NCBI GenBank assembly: GCA_002279285.1
Contig: NCBR01000267.1
Span: 1 to 7,873, forward strand
Reading direction: 5' to 3'
Source of the DNA: Acidobacteria bacterium 37-71-11
Lineage (GTDB): Bacteria > Acidobacteriota > Thermoanaerobaculia > Thermoanaerobaculales > Thermoanaerobaculaceae
DNA: 7,873 bases
Positions 1 to 6,632 of this stretch are shown in pieces. Every line of letters begins with the position of its first letter. The stretch's first letter is position 1. The notes beneath the pieces are model-generated. The model ran no database searches. It was not told the origin of the DNA and saw only the letters and a program-made list of their open reading frames with translations. A program made the position numbers and the translations under genes.

Positions 1-255
1 GTGGTCGAGCACCATCGACCACCAGAAGCAAAGGTGCCACGTCAGCCACGCGATACTCGGCGGACCGATGTCATATCGCTCGTGACTCGGCCAGTCGGCC
101 CGCCACGTTCCATCAGGGACTTGATGCACGTGTAACCCGTTGCGAGCTGGGCGCCACAAGCACTCTTCGGTGGTGAGCCCTTCCAGGTGGAAGCTGGTGA
201 GCCTCCATGCCGTTTCGAACTGCCGGATCAAGAAGTCACGGGCTTCTTCGGCCAT
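1..255 (-). CDS. DinB-family protein, N-terminal 85 residues (runs off left edge)
   Basis: The minus strand is open from an ATG at 255-253 to the window edge. An in-frame TAG lies only seven codons upstream, which limits the choice of start, and AGGA lies about 9 bases before the ATG. The protein begins MAEEARDFLIRQFETAWRLT. It continues with a WRP motif (residues 34-36), DGTWRADW (49-56) and SIAWLTWHLCFWW (67-79). This pattern, an amphipathic first helix, a WRP turn, then IAW-x-x-WH, is typical of the DinB/DUF664 four-helix metal-binding superfamily, and His74 would be the first metal ligand. Family members include bacillithiol- and mycothiol-dependent transferases and many proteins of unknown role, so no substrate can be named. 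The remaining two ligands and the C-terminus (families are usually about 150-190 residues) lie outside the window. It could be a separate transcription unit from htpX, because about 320 bases separate them. Confidence 0.8.
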   Translation of the reverse strand, partial: MAEEARDFLIRQFETAWRLTSFHLEGLTTEECLWRPARNGLHVHQVPDGTWRADWPSHERYDIGPPSIAWLTWHLCFWWSMVLDH

Positions 256-576
256 CGGCAGAGTCCTGTCAACTCGCTACTCGGCATGGCCCGATGATGA
301 ACCGAGGCACGCCCGCCGCGCAAGTACGCCAGCCGGCGTGCCTGCTGCAAGCGCCGGTTAGCTTCCGCCTCGAGTCGGGGTGATTCCGTCGCCCCTCGGC
401 TGCCGTGGGGCCCCACACAATATGTCCAGCCATACCATGAGCTCCGAGGCTTGACTCCATCCACATGGCTCGTCCGTGCGCGAGTGCGGGCCCACGCGCC
501 GGGAGGCAGAGGGCCCGTTCTCGCCACCCGCCTGGTCCTCGGGCGTGGTGGTGCGACGTCCCTCGGGTGCTCCTCG
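256..576. other. Gene-free gap between htpX and the DinB gene
   Basis: No open frame here has recognisable protein content or a convincing ribosome site. The htpX stop (TAG, 579-577) is not followed by a classical hairpin-plus-T terminator on the minus strand. The gap does hold a perfect 12-base palindrome GTGGGGCCCCAC (405-416) and the longer inverted repeat listed separately at 306-342. A promoter for the DinB gene presumably lies in this stretch, but I cannot point to convincing -35/-10 boxes. Confidence 0.5.
306..342. repeat. Inverted repeat upstream of the DinB gene
   Basis: GGCACGCC (306-313) and GGCGTGCC (335-342) are perfect 8-base complements separated by 21 bases. Just outside, AACCG (300-304) can pair with CGGTT (355-359) if 12 bases are bulged, giving a compound stem of about 60 bases. 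There is no T-run on either side, so it does not look like an intrinsic terminator. It lies about 50 bases before the DinB start, so it may be a folded leader element, a protein-binding site or a degenerate recombination site. Confidence 0.4.
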
Positions 577-1434
577 CTACATCCTCCCGACCATCGCCTC
601 GAGGCGGGCGATGCGCTTCTCCATCGGGGGGTGGGTCGAGAACAGCTTCGCGATGCCGCCGCCGCCCGAGAACGGATTGGCGATCATCATGTGGGCAGTG
701 GCGGGTTGCGCGGTCGCCATCGGGATGCGCTGGGTGTAGGCGCCGAGCTTCTTCAGCGCCGAGACAAGGCCGGTCGGCGACCCGGCGAGCCTGGCGCCGC
801 CCTCGTCCGCGGCGAACTCGCGCGAGCGCGAGATCGCGAGCTGGATGAGCATCGCGGCGATCGGGGCGACGATGATGAAGAACAGCCCGCTCATACCGCC
901 GCCGCGGTCGTCGCGGTCGCTCCCGCGCCCGGCGAACATCATCGCGAAGCCGGCCATGCGGGCGAGCATCGCCAGCGCGCCGGCGATCGTGGCGGCCACG
1001 GAAGAAATCAGGATATCGCGGTGGAGCACGTGGGTCAGCTCGTGGGCGAGCACGCCCTTGAGCTCGTCGCGGTCCATGATGCGCAACAGGCCCTCGGTCA
1101 CCGCCACAGCCGCGTGCTGGGGGTTGCGGCCGGTGGCGAACGCGTTGGGCTGCGCCTCCGGGATCAGGTACAGCTTCGGCATCGGAATGCTGGCGCGCTG
1201 CGCGAGCTCGGCGACGGCCGCGTAAAGCTGCGGCGAGGAGGCCTCGTCCGTCGGCTTGGCGTGGTGCATCGCGAGCGCGATCTTGTCGGAGAAGAAGTAG
1301 GCGGCGAAGTTGAGTGCGGCGGCGAACGCCAGCGCCATGACGATCCCTTGCTGTCCGCCGAGGAGGTCACCGAGCCACAGGAGGAGACCGGTGAGCAGGG
1401 CGAGGAGCACGGTGGTCTTGAGCCAGTTCGACAT
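577..1434 (-). CDS. htpX: Membrane zinc metalloprotease HtpX (M48B)
   Basis: HtpX is an inner-membrane zinc endopeptidase that degrades misfolded or damaged membrane proteins, alongside FtsH. The 285-residue protein has the usual family length (about 280-300). It has two N-terminal membrane segments (about 7-24 and 30-48). The family signature QPNAFATGRNPQHAAVAVTEG spans 95-115. The catalytic motif HELTH is at 131-135, with His131 and His135 as zinc ligands and Glu132 as general base. Two further hydrophobic segments lie at about 143-168 and 182-200. Glu206 in SREFAAD is the expected third zinc ligand. A short FSTHPPMEKRI motif closes the domain. The ATG at 1434 is supported by GGAGG (1444-1440) with a 5-base spacer. 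A near-consensus sigma-54 promoter lies about 95 bases upstream, so the gene may be expressed separately from the transporter genes. All catalytic residues are present. Confidence 0.96.
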   Translation of the reverse strand: MSNWLKTTVLLALLTGLLLWLGDLLGGQQGIVMALAFAAALNFAAYFFSDKIALAMHHAKPTDEASSPQLYAAVAELAQRASIPMPKLYLIPEAQPNAFATGRNPQHAAVAVTEGLLRIMDRDELKGVLAHELTHVLHRDILISSVAATIAGALAMLARMAGFAMMFAGRGSDRDDRGGGMSGLFFIIVAPIAAMLIQLAISRSREFAADEGGARLAGSPTGLVSALKKLGAYTQRIPMATAQPATAHMMIANPFSGGGGIAKLFSTHPPMEKRIARLEAMVGRM

Positions 1435-1529
1435 CTTTTCCTCCAGGTCGGAGCGGTGTCAGCAGTTTCGGCCGCTTGTACGGCCGTTCGGAGTTCGGGG
1501 GCTGCAGCGCTCCAGCCATCTTCGTAAAC

Positions 1530-1544
1530 GCAAGGACCATGCCA
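1530..1544 (-). promoter_or_regulatory. Candidate sigma-54 (-24/-12) promoter for htpX
   Basis: The minus strand reads TGGCATG-GTCC-TTGC. The RpoN consensus is TGGCACG-N4-TTGC, so this is one mismatch in eleven fixed positions, and the invariant GG and GC are exactly 10 bases apart. The predicted transcription start is near 1518, giving a leader of about 85 bases before the htpX ATG. It lies in the gap between the small membrane ORF and htpX, in the right orientation. The upstream activator-binding sites that RpoN promoters normally need were not identified. Confidence 0.5.
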
Positions 1545-1576
1545 ACCGCTTCCGGCCGCGGCGTGCGACCGGGGCG

Positions 1577-1768
1577 TCAGCGTGGCGCGGTCGGCGTCGG
1601 CCGTGTCGCGGCCGGCGCTTCGAGGAGTTCCGGCGACATCCGGAACCGGCACGAGCCGGAGGTGGCGATCAGGACCACGACGAACGCGATCAGCGCGACG
1701 CCCACCGTCGCCAGGAAGTACTCCGCAACCATCCGCGCACGGCGCTTCCGTCCCATCGGAGAGATCAT
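1577..1768 (-). CDS. Possible small single-pass membrane protein, unknown function
   Basis: I do not recognise a family. From an ATG at 1768 this frame gives 63 residues; a second ATG at 1756 gives 59. The sequence has a basic N-terminus (MGRKRRARM), one clear hydrophobic helix (about residues 18-36 of the longer form, FLATVGVALIAFVVVLIA), and a short Pro/Thr-rich tail ending PTPTAPR. By the positive-inside rule the N-terminus would be cytoplasmic. Neither start has a strong ribosome site (GGGA directly before the first, none before the second). It sits between the second permease, 80 bases upstream, and htpX on the same strand. The clean charge-then-helix pattern supports it, but high-GC DNA yields such frames by chance, so it remains tentative. 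Confidence 0.4.
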   Translation of the reverse strand: MISPMGRKRRARMVAEYFLATVGVALIAFVVVLIATSGSCRFRMSPELLEAPAATRPTPTAPR

Positions 1769-1778
1769 ATCCCAAGAC

Positions 1779-1806
1779 CTGGGTTCCCGCGTGCGCGGGA
1801 ACGACG
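1779..1806. repeat. REP-like palindromic element
   Basis: GTTCCCGCG (1783-1791) and CGCGGGAAC (1794-1802) form a perfect 9-base stem with a 2-base loop, flanked by CTGG on the left and GACG on the right. This matches the widespread extragenic palindrome family of the form CTGGxTTCCCGC...GCGGGAAxGACG, whose chance translation (VVPAHAGTQ, visible here in one minus frame) often appears in false gene calls. It lies just after the second permease gene, where such elements commonly stabilise or end transcripts. Only one copy is in the window. Confidence 0.7.
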
Positions 1807-1848
1807 ACTCGTTTTGGGAGCGGGCACAGGCGGGGTGCGGTGCCGCGC

Positions 1849-2820
1849 CTACGTCTGCTCGCGGCGGGCGAGTTCCTGCACCCCGTCGGCGGCAAGTGCG
1901 GCCGCGATGACCGTGGCGGCGATGAGGGCGGTCGGCAGCATGGTGAGCCACCACGTGCTCGCGAGCACCTCCTGGCCTTCGGCGACCATCGTGCCCCACG
2001 ACGCGGTTGGGGGCTGCGCCCCGAGCCCCAGGTAGGAAAGCGCGGCCTCGACCAGGATCAGGTCGCCGAGGCGCAGGGCGCCGTCCTGGACGATCGGGGT
2101 GAGGGCGTTGGGAAGCAGGTGTGTGAACGCGATCCGCCACCCGGAGGCGCCGATCGCGCGCGCCGCCAGGATGAACTCCCGCTCCTTGAGCGAGAGCACC
2201 TGGCCGCGGACGAGGCGCGCGACCCCCATCCACGACGAGAACCCGAGGATCAGGACGAGGACGCCGAGCGACGGCCGGAATACCGCGGCGAGGAAGAGGA
2301 GCAGGAAGAGCATCGGGACCGCGAGGAGGGCGTCGACGAACCGCATCAGGAGCGCGTCCACGACCCCGCCAGTCCACCCCGCGACCAATCCGGCGCCGAT
2401 GCCGAGGACGAGCGCGACCACGAGGGCGAGGGCGCCGACCCCGAGCGACACGCGCGCGCCGCTGACCAGGCGCGCGAGCACGTCCCGCCCGACGGTGTCG
2501 GTCCCGAGCCAGAAACGGCGGACGCCGGCGCTCGCCACCGTCGCGGCGGGCACCGTCTGCACGGCGCCGTCGCGCGTCACGACCCATTCGGCTCCCGTGC
2601 GTCTGCCCGATTCGCACGCCATCGTCGTGCCGTCGTGCCGAACCAGGACGAACCTGGTTGCGCCCGGGGGGAGCAGCGCGGCGGCGCGGGCGTCGACGAT
2701 CGCGTTCGGGTTGGCGGTGAACCACGGGCCGGCCACGGCCGCAAGGGCGAGGAGGGTGAGCCCGGCGGCGCCGACCTGGAGGCGCCGCGGCCAGCGGGCG
2801 AAGGCGGCCACGCCGCTCAC
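1849..2820 (-). CDS. Peptide-type ABC transporter permease (OppC/DppC family)
   Basis: This is the second inner-membrane channel subunit of an oligopeptide/dipeptide-type importer, 323 residues. The GTG start (2820-2818) overlaps the TGA of the preceding permease gene as GTGA, a usual coupled arrangement. Alternative GTG codons follow closely. A first membrane helix (about 17-35) is followed by an extracytoplasmic stretch, then the family signature FWLGTDTVGRDVLARL (103-118). Several helices follow (about 124-149, 166-198 and 293-311). The cytoplasmic EAA loop is AARAIGASGWRIAFTHLLPN (219-238), with the conserved Gly224 and His234-x-x-Pro237 that contact the ATPase, and LSYLGLGAQPP (261-271) follows. 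The region between helix 1 and LGTD is about 65 residues, roughly 35 longer than in E. coli OppC. The frame is intact, unlike its two operon neighbours. The transported substrate cannot be deduced. Confidence 0.93.
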   Translation of the reverse strand: MSGVAAFARWPRRLQVGAAGLTLLALAAVAGPWFTANPNAIVDARAAALLPPGATRFVLVRHDGTTMACESGRRTGAEWVVTRDGAVQTVPAATVASAGVRRFWLGTDTVGRDVLARLVSGARVSLGVGALALVVALVLGIGAGLVAGWTGGVVDALLMRFVDALLAVPMLFLLLFLAAVFRPSLGVLVLILGFSSWMGVARLVRGQVLSLKEREFILAARAIGASGWRIAFTHLLPNALTPIVQDGALRLGDLILVEAALSYLGLGAQPPTASWGTMVAEGQEVLASTWWLTMLPTALIAATVIAAALAADGVQELARREQT

Positions 2821-3619
2821 ATGCGCACCCGCGGATCGGCGAGGGCGTACGCCGCGTCGGCGAGCAGGTTGCCGGCGACCACCGCCACGGTCGCCACGAT
2901 CGTGCCGCCGAGGAGGAGCGGGAGGTCGCGGCCGAGGGCGGCGTTGTACATCAGCTGCCCCATCCCCGGCCAGGAGAACACGACCTCGATGACCAGCGAG
3001 CCCGACACCAGGCCGCGCCGACGCCGGTGACGCCAATCGCGGCCACCGGGAGCACGAGGTGGCGGGCGAGATCGAGGAAGCGCGGCCAGCCGTAGGTCAT
3101 CTCGCCGTCGAGCGACAGCATGTGCGACGGCGGCAGGAGGTGCAGGCGGTACGAGAACACCGCGATGAGGGCCAGCGCCACGCCGAACGTCGGCATCGCG
3201 TAGGCCGTGAGCGTCGCGAGCGTGATCGCCCGGTCGCCGGCCCCGTGCGGACGCCGGAGCTGCACGATCGCGAGCCCGATGCCGCCTGCGAGTTCGAGGA
3301 AGAGTCCGAGGGACGTGAGGATCAGCGTGTTGGGCAGCGCCTCGGCGAGCACCGCCGTGACCTGTCGCCGCTGCGTCCACGACGTGCCGAGGTCGCCGGT
3401 GACGGCCCCCGCCAGCCAGCTCGCGTAGCGCGCCGGCAGCGGCCGGTCGAGGCCGAAGTCGCGGCGGAAGCGCGCCCTTGCGGCGGGCGGGATGCGCGGG
3501 TCGGTGAGGCGGCTTGCGGCGTCTCCGGGCGCCAGACTGACGAGGAGGAACGTGACGGTGGCGACGAGCCAGACCAAGACGACTCCGGCCCCGATGCGGC
3601 GCAGCGCCCAGCGCAGCAT
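2817..3619 (-). pseudogene. Frameshifted, internally deleted ABC permease (OppB/DppB family)
   Basis: This would be the first channel subunit of the peptide-type importer. The ATG (3619-3617) overlaps the binding-protein TGA by one base (TGATG). The first frame starts MLRWALRRIGAGVVLVWLVA and reads about 200 residues of good OppB sequence: helix 1, FGLDRPLPARYASWL (55-69), GDLGTSW (75-81), PNTLILT (96-102) and HLVLPVAAIG (187-196). Near 3010-3020 the reading moves to another frame, continuing GLVSGSLVIEVVFSWPGMGQ and ending ADPRVRM. The 803-base span is not a multiple of three. In normal family members about 55 residues separate these two blocks, containing the cytoplasmic EAA loop (consensus ARAKG...HALRNALLP), and all of it is missing here. 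Without that loop the subunit could not couple to an ATPase. The cause is either a real deletion or an assembly error. Confidence 0.88.
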
Positions 3620-5219
3620 CACCGACTCCAGTACCAGTCGTCGATGTTGAAGAACACGCCGGCCGCGTTGATGTCTGCGCCCTCGAGCCGGCGGCTGGTC
3701 GCGACCAGGCGGTTGGCCTCGTACAGGAAGGTCACGGGCTGGTCTGCGACGATGGCCTCCTGGATGCGGTCGAGGAGGACCTTGGCGCGGGTGTAGTCGG
3801 GTTCTTCGCGCGCGATCGCGATCATGCGGTCCACCTCGGGGTTGGAGTACCCGATGAAGTTGTTGCTTCCCTGGCCGGGGGACGGCGTGCTCCAGGTGCT
3901 CGTGAGGTCGATTTTGGTCGCCTCCTCCCACGCCCAGAGGACGGCATCGAAATCGCCCGCCTCGACGCGCGCGATCAGCGAGGTGAACTCGACCTGCACC
4001 GGCCGCACCTTGATGCCGAGGCGCGCGAGGTCGGCCTGAATCAGCAGCGCCATCTCGCGCCTGAGCGTGTTGGCGGCGGGGTAGAGAAGGTCGAACGCGA
4101 ACGGCTTGCCGTCGCGCTCGAGGATCCCGTCGCCGTTGCTGTCGCGCCACCCGGCCTGCGCGAGCAGCGCCGCGGCCTGCGCCTGGTCGTAGGGGAGCTG
4201 GGGCAGCGAGCGGTCGAACGCCCACATCGAGGAGAGGATCGGGCCGGTTGCGAGCTTGGCGTGGCCGCGGAACACCGTGTCCACGAGCGCCTTACGGTTG
4301 ATCCCGAGGGATAGGGCGCGGCGGACGCGGCGGTCGGCAAACATCGAGCGCCGGTTGTTCCACCCCACGAGGCCCCAGAGCCGCGACGGGTACTCGACGA
4401 GGCGGAGGTCGGGGTCGGCCGCGACGCGGTCGGCCTCCTGCGGCGCCACGGATGGCACGACGTCGACGTCCCCGGCGAACAGCTGCGCGAGTTGGCCGGC
4501 CATGTCGGGGAGGATGCGGAAGACGAGACGGTCGAGGTACGGCCGCGGGGCGTTCCAGTAGGTCGGATCGCGCTGCAGGACGATCGTCTGCTGCGGGATG
4601 TGGGCCGCGAGCCGGAACGGCCCGCCGGTCACCAGGATCTTCTCGAAGTCGGTCGTGCGCCACTTGCGATATGGCCGTCGTTGGCGTCCATGAGCTGGTA
4701 GGGGTAGACGCGCGAGAAGTGGAAGCGGACGGTGTGCGGGTCCACGACCTCCACGTCCTTGATGAAGTCCTTGATCTCCATGCCGACCGAGTCGACGCGC
4801 GGGTCCTTCTGGGCGAGAAACGTGAAGCGGACGTCCTCCGCCGTGACCGGCGTCCCGTCGGACCAGCGCGCGTCCGGACGCAGGTGGAAGGTGAGATCGC
4901 GGTTGTCGGCGGAGAACTCCCACGAGGTCGCCAGGCGCGGCGCGAACGACGGCGGGTGGAGCTGGTAGTCGGGCTGCTCGACCATCAGGGCCGGGAACAA
5001 CAGGTCGATGACGTCGGCCTCGCCGGCATCGCCCGACGACTGATACTCGTTCAACGTGGTGATGTCTCCCAGAGCCGCGACGACGACCTGACCGCCTGGC
5101 TGGGGGCCTTCCCCGGTCGGCCCCTTGACCGCAGGGGCGGGCGTCCGCCGGCAGGCGAGAGACCCCAGCAGCGCGGCCGCGGCCAGGAGTGCAACGAGCG
5201 TGCGTCGTCGTGCGGTCAT
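3619..5219 (-). pseudogene. Frameshifted peptide-type ABC substrate-binding lipoprotein (SBP family 5)
   Basis: This is the extracytoplasmic solute receptor of the importer. The ATG at 5219 opens a signal peptide (MTARRRTLVALLAAAALLGS) with Cys23 as a probable lipidation site, although SLAC is a weak lipobox. Frame one shows typical family 5 blocks: LATSWEFSADNRDLTFHLR (96-114), WSDGTPVTAEDV (119-130) and YPYQLMDANDG (172-182). Around 4662-4670 the reading moves to a second frame. That frame starts KWRTTDFEKILVTGGPF, contains DPTYWN and GWRDSNGDGI, and ends IDDWYWSR after about 348 residues. The 1601-base span is not a multiple of three. Relatives usually have ILP(K/R)H and about 10-15 more residues between the two parts, so a piece of about 40-50 bases appears lost. 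As written it would make only a truncated N-terminal fragment. The rest is well conserved, suggesting a recent lesion or an assembly fault. Confidence 0.88.
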
Positions 5220-5233
5220 TCGGGCCCCCGCCC

Positions 5234-5262
5234 ATTATCGCCCGGGCCGAGCGCGCGGGCCA
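5234..5262 (-). promoter_or_regulatory. Weak candidate promoter for the transporter operon
   Basis: On the minus strand GATAAT (5239-5234) matches five of six bases of the -10 consensus. TGGCCC (5262-5257), 17 bases further upstream, matches only three of six of the -35 box. The start point would fall about 8 bases before the binding-protein ATG, which is short but leaves the G-rich stretch GGGGG available as ribosome site. It is offered because the 83-base divergent gap must hold promoters for both directions; the match is poor. Confidence 0.2.
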
Positions 5263-5302
5263 CCGGCAGGGCACAGCGCCGCCGGGGATGCGGGGAAGTA
5301 CA

Positions 5303-6607
5303 ATGCCTCCCGTGCGCTGGGGCGGCTGGAAGCTGAGGCGGCAGTACATTGCGGTCGCGGCCGTATTCGCGGCCCTGCTTGTCGTGAGCTTCGCCTCGTT
5401 CGCGCGCCTGATGATGGGGCAGCTCTCGCGCTCCTACATGGAGGACGTGCTCCTGTCGGGGAAGGCGCAGGCCGAGGAGCTGGCGCGCCAGCTGCGGGGG
5501 CAGGGGAACCTGTACAAGGCCGTCGAGACGCAGCGCGAAGCGCTGTCCCAGATCTCGGCCGCGCTCTCCAGGCAACAGGTGATCGACAAGGTGCAGGTGT
5601 TCAACGAGCAGGGGAAGCTCGTCTGGCAATCGGAGTTCGTCACCGAGGGGGTCAAGGGGGGGTTTCCGGAGGGGAACCTCGAGCTGCTGGTGCCGATCTC
5701 GCCGGTGAAGGTCACCGAGAAGACCAAGACGTATCAGTTCCGCGCGCGGCCGGACGAGGTGGGCACCGTGGTCCTGAGCGTCTCCAAGCCGGCGATCGCG
5801 GCGCGGATCGCGATTCTCCACCGCAAGCTCCTCGTCAACACGGCGTTCGCCGGGGGGACGTCGCTCCTCGTGCTCATCGGCGCGGTCGTCTTCATCTGGC
5901 ACCTGGTCCAACGCAACGCCCAGCTCGACGACAAGCGCCGCCTGCACGAGGAGCTGGCGGCGCTCGGCTCGCTCGCCGCCAACCTCGCGCACGAGATCCG
6001 CAACCCGCTCAATGCGATCTCGATCAACCTGGAACTCCTGGAGGAGGACCTGGGTGCCCGGCAGACCCCGGTCGAGACCGTGGGGATGGCGCGCCGGGAG
6101 GTCGGGCGCCTGTCCCGGTTGGTCAACGACTTCCTCGTGTACGCGCGCCCGTCACCGCCCGCGCCCGAGAGGTTCGAGGCTGCTGCCCTCCTCCACGACG
6201 TCGCGGCACTGTTGGCGCCGACCTGCGACCGGCTCGGAGTCGACCTCGTGGTCGGGGGCGGCGGCGTGACGGTGTGGGGGGACCGCGGTCAGCTCAGCCA
6301 GGTCCTGATGAACCTGGCGCTCAACGCGGTCCAGGCGATGGACGGCTGCGCCATCCGGCGCGTCGAGCTGTCCGCGCGCAGCGAAGACGACCGGGCGGTG
6401 TTCGAGGTCACCGACACCGGGCCGGGAATCGTGAAGACGGAGCTGGGGCGTGTGCGCGAGGCGTTCTTCACCAGAAGAAAGGGCGGGACCGGCCTCGGCC
6501 TCGCGATCGCGGACCGCATCGTGACCGCCCACGGCGGGTCCCTGGCCCTGGCCAACCGCCCCGGGGGCGGCCTGGTGGCAACCGTCACGCTGCCGGCTCC
6601 CCAATGA
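5303..6607 (+). CDS. Membrane sensor histidine kinase, NtrB/ZraS-like
   Basis: This is a two-component sensor kinase of 434 residues in the inner membrane. Helix 1 is at about 14-34. An extracytoplasmic sensor region of about 140 residues (40-178) has no recognisable named fold. Helix 2 is at about 178-202. The HisKA domain has the phosphoacceptor His230 in NLAHEIRNPLNAI. The ATPase domain is complete: N box NLALNAVQAM (337-346), G1 DTGPGI (371-376), the phenylalanines in EAFFTRRKGG (386-395) and G2 GTGLGLAIAD (395-404). There is no evident HAMP or PAS domain. The ATG at 5303 was chosen for GGGGA at 5292-5296 with a 6-base spacer and because helix 1 follows at once; an in-frame ATG at 5288 would add five residues. 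Its cognate response regulator is not in the window. The ATPase layout resembles kinases that pair with NtrC-type sigma-54 activators, but this alone does not prove the partner type. Confidence 0.93.
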   Translation: MPPVRWGGWKLRRQYIAVAAVFAALLVVSFASFARLMMGQLSRSYMEDVLLSGKAQAEELARQLRGQGNLYKAVETQREALSQISAALSRQQVIDKVQVFNEQGKLVWQSEFVTEGVKGGFPEGNLELLVPISPVKVTEKTKTYQFRARPDEVGTVVLSVSKPAIAARIAILHRKLLVNTAFAGGTSLLVLIGAVVFIWHLVQRNAQLDDKRRLHEELAALGSLAANLAHEIRNPLNAISINLELLEEDLGARQTPVETVGMARREVGRLSRLVNDFLVYARPSPPAPERFEAAALLHDVAALLAPTCDRLGVDLVVGGGGVTVWGDRGQLSQVLMNLALNAVQAMDGCAIRRVELSARSEDDRAVFEVTDTGPGIVKTELGRVREAFFTRRKGGTGLGLAIADRIVTAHGGSLALANRPGGGLVATVTLPAPQ

Positions 6608-6632
6608 GTGTAGACTTCCCGCGGAGGTGGGC

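Noticed and set aside
228..527. Minus-strand frame of 99 codons covering the htpX-DinB gap
   Set aside because: No recognisable motif or good ribosome site, and it overlaps the DinB start in another frame; the low-quality composition suggests chance.
1469..1486. CGGCCG-6-CGGCCG inverted repeat as a terminator
   Set aside because: Short stem, no T-run on either strand, and it lies between the proposed htpX promoter and the htpX start, where a terminator would make little sense.
451..1527. Long plus-strand open frame opposite htpX
   Set aside because: It is the complement shadow of htpX: Arg/Gly/His/Glu-rich with no recognisable domain, while the minus frame has a full HExxH protease.
1582..3030. 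Plus-strand open frame of 482 codons opposite the permeases
   Set aside because: Composition is extreme (Arg, Glu, Gly, Ala) with no domains; the minus strand carries clear permease motifs over the same bases.
3005..4675. Programmed ribosomal frameshifting as an explanation for the two broken genes
   Set aside because: Conserved residues are missing at both junctions, not merely shifted in frame, and no slippery heptamer was seen there.
5299..5304. TACAAT as a -10 box for the histidine kinase
   Set aside because: It overlaps the kinase start codon, so it cannot drive that start, and no -35 box is found at the right distance.
6575..6589. Second sigma-54-like motif before the secreted-protein gene
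   Set aside because: It keeps the GG-10-GC spacing but has four mismatches to the consensus and lies inside the kinase coding region.
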